A stretch of DNA of 10,800 nt from JBGPEQ01 sp035518775. GTDB lineage: Bacteria > Pseudomonadota > Alphaproteobacteria > Dongiales > Dongiaceae. The translations under genes were made by a program, and so were the position numbers. Shown piece by piece: positions 5,668-10,800 of the stretch. Numbering within the stretch: position 1 is the stretch's first letter; each line of letters opens with the position of its first letter. A model generated the notes under the pieces. That model was not told the origin of the DNA and did not search any database. It saw nothing but the letters and a program-made list of their open reading frames with translations. The stretch covers positions 1 through 10,800 of the forward strand of contig DATIXH010000004.1 in NCBI GenBank assembly GCA_035518775.1, in the 5' to 3' direction.

Positions 5668-6762
5668 ATGCGCGTGCTCGTCGTCGGCGGAGGCATCGTC
5701 GGGCTGAGCACCGCCTGGGCGCTGGCGCGCGCCGAGCACAAGGTGGAGGTGTTCGACCAGGCCAGCTTGCCGAACCCGGCCGGCGCCTCCAACGATCAGC
5801 ACCGGCTGATCCGCTATTTCTATCCCGACAGGATCGGCTACTGCCGGATGGTCGAGGACGCCTTCGCCGCCTGGGAGCGGCTGTGGACGGCGCTCGGCCG
5901 CCGCCACTACGCGGAGACCGGCGCGCTCGCCATCTCCGCCCGCGCCGACGACTGGACCGACCGCGCCCGCCGCACCATGGACCTGGTCGGCCTGCCCTAT
6001 GAGCGCTTCGAAGGCGCCGACGTGGCGCGCCGCTGGCCGTTCCTGCTGACGCCCGCGACCTACGCCATCCGCACCCGGCGCGGCGGCGTGCTGTTCGCCG
6101 AACGGATCATGACCGACCTGATCGCGCTGCTGGCCGGCCTGCAGGTGCAGCGCCATGCCAACGCCCCCGTGACGGCGATCGATCCGGAGCGGGGCACCAT
6201 CACGCTCAAGGACGGAACAACGCGTAGCGCCGACGCCCTGGTGGTCGCCGCCGGCGCCTGGATCGGACGGCTCCTTCCGGAATACCGCGACCGCGTGACG
6301 CCGGTGCGCAACGCCCTGCTCTATCTCGACCCGCCGCCGCGCCTGATCGCCACCTGGGCGACGGCGCCCAGCATCATCGACTGCGGCGTTCCCGCCGAGG
6401 TGTATGCGGTGCCGCCGGTCGGCGGGACCAACCTCAAGTTCGGCGTCGCCGCGCATCGCCGCCCCGGCGATCCCGACCGCGACCGCGGCCTGGCCGGCGA
6501 TGAGGCCAGCCAGATCATGAACCACCTGCGCAGCGTGATCGCCGACCTCGGCACCTACCGCCTGAAGGGCGTGCGCAGCTGCTTCTATACGATGACGGGC
6601 GACGACCGCTTCCTGCTGGAGCGACGGGACAGACTGTGGATCGTCAGCGCGTGCTCCGGCCACGGCTTCAAGTTCGGCGCGCTGATCGGCGAAATGGTGG
6701 CCGATGCCGTCACGGGGGCGGCGGAGACCGAGGCGCTCGCCCGCCTGCTCGCGGGCTACTGA
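5668..6762 (+). CDS. FAD-dependent oxidoreductase of the DAO family, resembling monomeric sarcosine oxidase
   Basis: Likely oxidises a secondary or N-methyl amino acid with O2; the substrate cannot be told. The 364-residue protein opens with the Rossmann motif VVGGGIVGLSTA (5-16) and has the second FAD contact VVAAGAW (192-198). From memory of monomeric sarcosine oxidase (MSOX), key residues have counterparts: R46/R49 (MSOX R49/R52), K257 in LKFG (K265, O2 activation), C305 in SCFYTMTGDD (C315, the covalent FAD cysteine), Y307 (Y317) and K335 in SGHGFKF (K348). The MSOX His269 position appears to be Ala261, with a His two residues later, so the substrate pocket may differ. There is no signal peptide. 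AGGAGG (5658-5663) precedes the ATG by four bases. Base use matches the neighbours. It is an unusual neighbour between the lapA-like gene and pyrF. Confidence 0.85.
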   Translation: MRVLVVGGGIVGLSTAWALARAEHKVEVFDQASLPNPAGASNDQHRLIRYFYPDRIGYCRMVEDAFAAWERLWTALGRRHYAETGALAISARADDWTDRARRTMDLVGLPYERFEGADVARRWPFLLTPATYAIRTRRGGVLFAERIMTDLIALLAGLQVQRHANAPVTAIDPERGTITLKDGTTRSADALVVAAGAWIGRLLPEYRDRVTPVRNALLYLDPPPRLIATWATAPSIIDCGVPAEVYAVPPVGGTNLKFGVAAHRRPGDPDRDRGLAGDEASQIMNHLRSVIADLGTYRLKGVRSCFYTMTGDDRFLLERRDRLWIVSACSGHGFKFGALIGEMVADAVTGAAETEALARLLAGY

Positions 6763-6766
6763 CGAA

Positions 6767-6811
6767 GGCGGCCGGGTGCTGTAGAAAGCCGCCACGAATC
6801 GGAAAGGCGGC
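6767..6811 (+). promoter_or_regulatory. Two mutually exclusive hairpins before pyrF
   Basis: GGCGGC occurs at 6767-6772 and again at 6806-6811, with its complement GCCGCC at 6788-6793 between them. The middle block can pair with either copy but not both. Pairing with the second would draw the probable Shine-Dalgarno GGAAAGG (6801-6807) into a stem-loop just before the pyrF ATG. This is the geometry of a translational switch, though short GC repeats arise easily in such a genome. No T-run is present. Confidence 0.3.
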
Positions 6812-6815
6812 ATCC

Positions 6816-7538
6816 ATGGCCACGCAGATCCTTCTCGCCATCGACACGATCGACATGGCCATCGCCGGCGCGCAGGCCGCGGCCACGCGCGGGGCGGTCG
6901 ACGGGATCAAGCTCGGCCTGGAGTTCTTCGCCGCCAACGGCCCAGCCGGGGTGCGGGCGGTGGCGGCGCCCGGCGGGCCGCTGTTCCTCGATCTCAAGCT
7001 GCACGACATTCCCAACACCGTGGCCGGCGCCGTGCGCGCGGCGACGCCGCTGCGGCCGACGCTGCTGACGGTTCACGCAGCCGGCGGCAGCGCCATGCTA
7101 CGGGCCGCGGCCGACGCCGCCGGCGAGGCTTCCGCCAAGGCCGGCGTCCCGCGCCCGCGGATCATCGGCGTCACCGTGCTGACGAGTCTCGGCGAGTCCG
7201 ACATCGAGGCCGTGGGGCAGCGAGGGCCGATCGCAGACCAAGCGCGACGCCTGGCCGCGCTGGCGCAGAGCTGCGGCCTCGACGGCGTGGTCTGCTCGCC
7301 GCATGAGATCGCCGCGCTGCGCGCCGACCGCGGCGCGGGCTTCCTGCTGGTCGTGCCGGGCATCCGGCCGGCCTGGGCGGCCGCCGGCGACCAGAAGCGC
7401 GTGATGACGCCGGCCGAGGCGGCGCGGCTCGGCGCCGACTATCTCGTCATCGGCCGGCCGATCACGGCGGCCGAGGATCCGGCGGCGGCGGCGCGCCGCA
7501 TCGCGGCGGAAGTGGTCGCCGCGGCGCCGGCCGCCTAG
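6816..7538 (+). CDS. pyrF: Orotidine 5'-phosphate decarboxylase
   Basis: Converts OMP to UMP, the last step of de novo pyrimidine synthesis. The 240-residue protein is a TIM barrel of usual length. It shows D10 in the first strand (LLAIDTID), K32 in DGIKLGLEFF, the catalytic array DLKLHD with D59/K61/D64 followed by IPNTV, TVHAAGG (85-91), and the phosphate-binding PGIRP (181-185) and GRPI (213-216) near the C-terminus. The start is ATG at 6816, directly before the conserved first strand. A longer open frame from 6636 would overlap the oxidase gene by 127 bases and add non-family sequence. GGAAAGG (6801-6807) serves as Shine-Dalgarno. trpF follows after 13 bases, probably in one transcript. 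Confidence 0.95.
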   Translation: MATQILLAIDTIDMAIAGAQAAATRGAVDGIKLGLEFFAANGPAGVRAVAAPGGPLFLDLKLHDIPNTVAGAVRAATPLRPTLLTVHAAGGSAMLRAAADAAGEASAKAGVPRPRIIGVTVLTSLGESDIEAVGQRGPIADQARRLAALAQSCGLDGVVCSPHEIAALRADRGAGFLLVVPGIRPAWAAAGDQKRVMTPAEAARLGADYLVIGRPITAAEDPAAAARRIAAEVVAAAPAA

Positions 7539-7551
7539 ACAACGAACGACC

Positions 7552-8199
7552 ATGCCTCTGCGCACGAAGATCTGCGGCGTGAACAGCCGGCCGGCGCTCG
7601 ATGCGGCGATCGCGGGCGGGGCCGGCTTCGTCGGCTTCAACTTCTATCCGCCGAGCCCGCGCGCACTGACGGCGGAGGCCGCGGCCGCGCTCGCCGCCGC
7701 CGTCCCGCCCGTCATCGCCAAGGTCGCCGTGCTGGTCGACGAGTCCGACGAGCGCATCGCCGAGATCCTGGCGCGCGTGCCGCTGGACATGCTGCAGCTG
7801 CACGGCAAGGAGACGCCGACGCGGGTCGACGACGTCCGGCACCGCTTCGGCCTGCCGGTCATGAAGGCGGTCAGCGTCGCCGAGGCCGCGGACATGGCCG
7901 TGGCCGATCGCTACATCGGCCACGCCGACTGGCTGATGTTCGACGCCAAGCCGCCGGCGCGGATGACGGAAGCGCTGCCCGGCGGCAACGCCCTCTCGTT
8001 CGACTGGCAGCTGCTGGCCGGCCGCTCCTGGCCGTCGCCCTGGATGCTGTCGGGCGGCCTCAGCAGCGACAACCTCGCCGAGGCCGTGCGCATCTCGGGC
8101 GCGCGCGTGGTCGACGTCTCCTCCGGCGTCGAGAGCGAGCGCGGGCAGAAGGATCCGGCGAAGATCGCGGCTTTCCTGGCCGAGGCGCAGCGGCTCTGA
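7552..8199 (+). CDS. trpF: Phosphoribosylanthranilate isomerase
   Basis: Isomerises N-(5-phosphoribosyl)anthranilate to CdRP, the third step of tryptophan synthesis. The 215-residue TIM barrel begins with the family motif KICG, where C8 is the catalytic base. It continues with GFVGFNFYPPSPR (25-37), the VLVDE strand, QLHGKE (82-87), D131 in LMFDAK as the catalytic acid, LSGGL (166-170) and VDVSSGVES (187-195), the phosphate-binding end. No good Shine-Dalgarno lies in the 13 bases after pyrF, so it may be translated by coupling to pyrF. In most alphaproteobacteria trpF is followed directly by trpB and trpA; here two minus-strand genes intervene. Its TGA is one base from the stop of the converging acyltransferase gene, and no terminator is visible. 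Confidence 0.95.
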   Translation: MPLRTKICGVNSRPALDAAIAGGAGFVGFNFYPPSPRALTAEAAAALAAAVPPVIAKVAVLVDESDERIAEILARVPLDMLQLHGKETPTRVDDVRHRFGLPVMKAVSVAEAADMAVADRYIGHADWLMFDAKPPARMTEALPGGNALSFDWQLLAGRSWPSPWMLSGGLSSDNLAEAVRISGARVVDVSSGVESERGQKDPAKIAAFLAEAQRL

Positions 8200-8200
8200 C

Positions 8201-8851
8201 CTACTCCCACGCGGGGAAGTTGCCCTCGGCGGCGAGGGCGCTGATGCGGCGGCCGAGGTCGGCCATGAACGAGGCCCGGTCGCCGGTCCAACGCATCGCC
8301 TCGCCGACGAAGACGTCGACGAAGAACGGCACCGGCAGGATCTCGCCGCGCGGCAGCACCTTGCCGAGGCCGTGCAGAAACACTGGCACGATCGGCACTT
8401 CGGGATGCCGGCGCGCCAGATGCGCGATGCCGGTCTTGAAGGCGGCGGGCTTCTCCGGCTCGCCGCGCTGCCCCTCCGGGAACAGGATGAGGATGGCGTT
8501 CTCGCCAAGCGCCTTGTCGCAGCCGGCCAGCGGGTCGCTGTGGCTGGCGCGGACCTCGCGGATGAGCGGGATGATGCCGATGATCTCGAGCGCGAACCAG
8601 GCGAGGTCGCGCCGTTTCAGAAAGTAGTCGGCCGCGGCCACGGGCCGCAGCTGCTTCAGCAGGCGCTGCGGGAACAGGCTCATCAGGACGAGCGTGTCGA
8701 GGTGGCTGTTGTGGTTGGCGACGACGATCGCGGGGCCGGCGGCGGGCAGCCGCTCGCCATGCCGCAGGTTCACGCCGAGCCCCAGCAGCATGGCCGGACG
8801 CACGATCAAGAGGAAGAAGAGGTAGCGCAGCGCCGCCGTCACAACCGTCAC
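8201..8851 (-). CDS. 1-acyl-sn-glycerol-3-phosphate acyltransferase family protein (PlsC-like)
   Basis: Predicted membrane-associated acyltransferase that adds an acyl chain to a lysophospholipid such as lysophosphatidic acid, giving phosphatidic acid. The 216-residue protein has an N-terminal hydrophobic helix (about 5-25). The four family blocks follow: NHNSHLD (46-52, the catalytic HX4D), a GIIPLIRE segment (92-99), FPEGQRGE (124-131) with Gln where FPEGTR is common, and VPIVPVF (152-158). The GTG start at 8851 has GGAG six bases upstream, just after the stop of the CdsA-family gene. The 11-base gap suggests one transcript. The partner gene would use its product, phosphatidic acid, as substrate. 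The acyl donor and exact lysolipid are not evident, and a housekeeping plsC may lie elsewhere. Confidence 0.88.
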   Translation of the reverse strand: MTVVTAALRYLFFLLIVRPAMLLGLGVNLRHGERLPAAGPAIVVANHNSHLDTLVLMSLFPQRLLKQLRPVAAADYFLKRRDLAWFALEIIGIIPLIREVRASHSDPLAGCDKALGENAILILFPEGQRGEPEKPAAFKTGIAHLARRHPEVPIVPVFLHGLGKVLPRGEILPVPFFVDVFVGEAMRWTGDRASFMADLGRRISALAAEGNFPAWE

Positions 8852-8862
8852 GCGTCGCTCCG

Positions 8863-9804
8863 TCAGTAGTAGAAATAGCGCAGGTAGTGGAAGAACAGCG
8901 GCGCCGTATAGGTGAGGCTGTCCAGCCGATCGAGGATGCCGCCGTGACCGGGCAGCATCGTGCCGCTATCCTTGATGCCGAGGTCGCGCTTGATGGCGGA
9001 GATGGTGATGTCGCCGACGAAGCCGGCCGCGCCCAGCAGCAGGCCGACGATGAGGGAGTGGGTGAGCGAGAGCGGTGTGAGCCACGGCGCCAGCGCGCAG
9101 GAGAGTGCCGTCGTCGTCAGCACGCCGCCGGCCAAGCCCTCCCAGGTCTTTCCCGGACTTACCTTGGGGATGACTTTGTGGCGTCCGAACAGCTTGCCCC
9201 AGACGTACTGGGCGACGTCGTTCGATTCAGTCAGGATCAGCAGGAAGAGCAGCAGGCCGGCGCCTCCGCCGATCGGGTTGCCTGACGCCGGCAGCACCAG
9301 CAGGTAGGCGGCGTGGCTGACCGAGAACACGGTCGCCATCAGGCCCCAATGCAACGTGCCGATCGCCTTCAGGAAGCCGCCGGTCTCGCCGATGATCAGC
9401 ATGGGCAGCGGCAGCAGCAGAAACATGTAGATGGGGATGAAGATGACGAACATGCCGTACCATTCGGCGCCGACCCAGTAGTACTGCACGGGAATTGCCA
9501 GATAGGCCCACAGCAGCACGCGGCGGTCGGCGCGCCGCGTCGGGATGACCGAGAGGTACTCCTTCAGCGCCAGGAAGCTGACGAAGCCGAGGAAGATCAG
9601 CATGGCCAGGCGCCCGAGCAACAGCGCGATCGCGAACACGCCGACCATCAGCCACCAGGTCCAGACCCGCGCCAGTAGCTCGCGGTAGTCGCGCTGCGGC
9701 CGCCAGCTGGCGAGCGTCGAGGCCCCGGCGGTGGCGACCGCCAGCACCGCGAAGATGCCGGCCGACGCCCACATGACGGTGACGGTGAGATGGGGGGTGA
9801 TCAC
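8863..9804 (-). CDS. Phosphatidate cytidylyltransferase, YnbB-like branch of the CdsA family
   Basis: Integral membrane enzyme predicted to make CDP-diacylglycerol from phosphatidic acid and CTP. Most of the 313 residues are hydrophobic, with about eight membrane segments. The CdsA signature spans about 264-295: GD (264-265), SAIKRD, IKDSG, LPGHGG (284-289) and DRLDS (292-296), preceded by SPGKTWEG (216-223). From memory, E. coli YnbB shares features not usual in housekeeping CdsA: TWW near the N-terminus, FLALKEY, MATVFSVSHAAYLL, LTESNDVAQYVWGK and the aromatic C-terminus ending HYLRYFYY. The enzyme therefore looks like a paralogue. The start is uncertain: GTG at 9804 is the longest form and ATG at 9774 (303 residues) is also possible; neither has a clear Shine-Dalgarno. 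Confidence 0.88.
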   Translation of the reverse strand: MITPHLTVTVMWASAGIFAVLAVATAGASTLASWRPQRDYRELLARVWTWWLMVGVFAIALLLGRLAMLIFLGFVSFLALKEYLSVIPTRRADRRVLLWAYLAIPVQYYWVGAEWYGMFVIFIPIYMFLLLPLPMLIIGETGGFLKAIGTLHWGLMATVFSVSHAAYLLVLPASGNPIGGGAGLLLFLLILTESNDVAQYVWGKLFGRHKVIPKVSPGKTWEGLAGGVLTTTALSCALAPWLTPLSLTHSLIVGLLLGAAGFVGDITISAIKRDLGIKDSGTMLPGHGGILDRLDSLTYTAPLFFHYLRYFYY

Positions 9805-9823
9805 GCAGCGCGGACTTTCTTAT

Positions 9824-9883
9824 GCTTGCCGCACGAGGATAGCATTGCAGGTGGAATTTCTCTCGTGGAATCAAGCGGCAAGC
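9824..9883. repeat. Interrupted inverted repeat with internal direct repeat, divergent CdsA-family gene / trpB region
   Basis: GCTTGCCGC (9824-9832) is perfectly complementary to GCGGCAAGC (9875-9883). Just inside, ACGAG (9833-9837) is complementary to CTCGT (9862-9866), with eight extra bases on the right side. Between and across the arms GTGGAAT occurs twice (9851-9857 and 9865-9871), 14 bp apart. The element lies between the lipid genes and trpB and could be a regulator site or an RNA hairpin in the leader of the lipid genes. No clear minus-strand promoter was found for those genes. Confidence 0.4.
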
Positions 9884-9917
9884 CCTGTCGCCGCAGCGGA
9901 CGGCAGCGGCCGTGCCA

Positions 9918-9946
9918 TTGCAGCCCCACCTAAACCCCTCTATATC
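9918..9946 (+). promoter_or_regulatory. Candidate promoter of trpB
   Basis: TTGCAG (9918-9923), a 17-bp spacer and TATATC (9941-9946) form the best-spaced promoter in this region: TTG of the -35 and four of six -10 bases match. A start near 9953 leaves a leader of about 50 bases, too short for a classical trp attenuator. A separate promoter is expected because the upstream genes run the other way. The eight bases CATTGCAG also occur at 9843-9850, but that copy has a poorer -10. Confidence 0.5.
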
Positions 9947-10004
9947 CTTCCTCCGGCGTCGGCGGCGTTGGTTCGGTCGTGCCGGTGAGCCTTTTGAGCG
10001 AGCG

Positions 10005-10800
<796 letters not shown>

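Noticed and set aside
6636..6815. Extended N-terminus for pyrF from 6636
   Set aside because: The extra 60 residues overlap the oxidase gene and are Arg/Gly-rich with no family match; the ATG at 6816 sits right before the conserved first strand and has a Shine-Dalgarno-like site.
5668..9804. Oxidase and lipid genes as a recently acquired island
   Set aside because: No integrase, transposase, tRNA-bounded repeats or change in base and codon use was seen; the departure from usual gene order fits rearrangement or older insertion equally well.

Overview
The window is ordinary core chromosome from a GC-rich alphaproteobacterium. Three things point there. The gene encoded at 204-563 (minus) belongs to the FYDLN_acid / TIGR02300 family, known essentially from Alphaproteobacteria. 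The order tRNA-Ala / FYDLN gene (minus) | aroA-cmk-rpsA-ihfB-lapA-like ... trpF ... trpB is a familiar alphaproteobacterial arrangement. Codons are strongly G/C at third positions, which also produces long shadow reading frames. A Rhodospirillales-like or Hyphomicrobiales-like host is possible, but the sequence alone does not settle the order. No transposase, integrase, CRISPR array, phage gene or origin was seen.

Layout. 1-563 (minus): tRNA-Ala(GGC) with encoded CCA, then a small zinc-ribbon protein with an acidic tail. 564-741: divergent control region. 742-4728 (plus): aroA (shikimate pathway), cmk (CMP kinase, overlapping aroA by one base in TGATG) and rpsA (ribosomal protein S1) behind a GC-rich, hairpin-rich leader, closed by a clear intrinsic terminator. 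4800-8199 (plus): ihfB with its own promoter and a palindrome over the -35, a LapA-domain membrane protein, a flavoprotein oxidase resembling monomeric sarcosine oxidase, pyrF (UMP synthesis) and trpF (tryptophan synthesis). 8201-9804 (minus): a two-gene lipid unit, an acyltransferase of the PlsC family and a CdsA-family CDP-diacylglycerol synthase that resembles E. coli YnbB more than housekeeping CdsA. 9805-10004: divergent region with an interrupted inverted repeat and a good candidate trpB promoter. 10005-10800: 5' two thirds of trpB, cut by the window edge.

How the genes fit together. The plus strand carries general growth functions: aromatic amino acids (aroA, trpF, trpB), pyrimidines (cmk, pyrF), translation (rpsA, tRNA) and nucleoid architecture (ihfB). 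The two departures from the usual neighbourhood are the covalent-flavin-type oxidase between the lapA-like gene and pyrF, and the lipid pair in reverse orientation that separates trpF from trpB and so requires trpB to have its own promoter. These, plus several small inverted repeats at gene boundaries, are the points most worth a second look. I found no convincing evidence of an undescribed multi-gene defence or mobile system.
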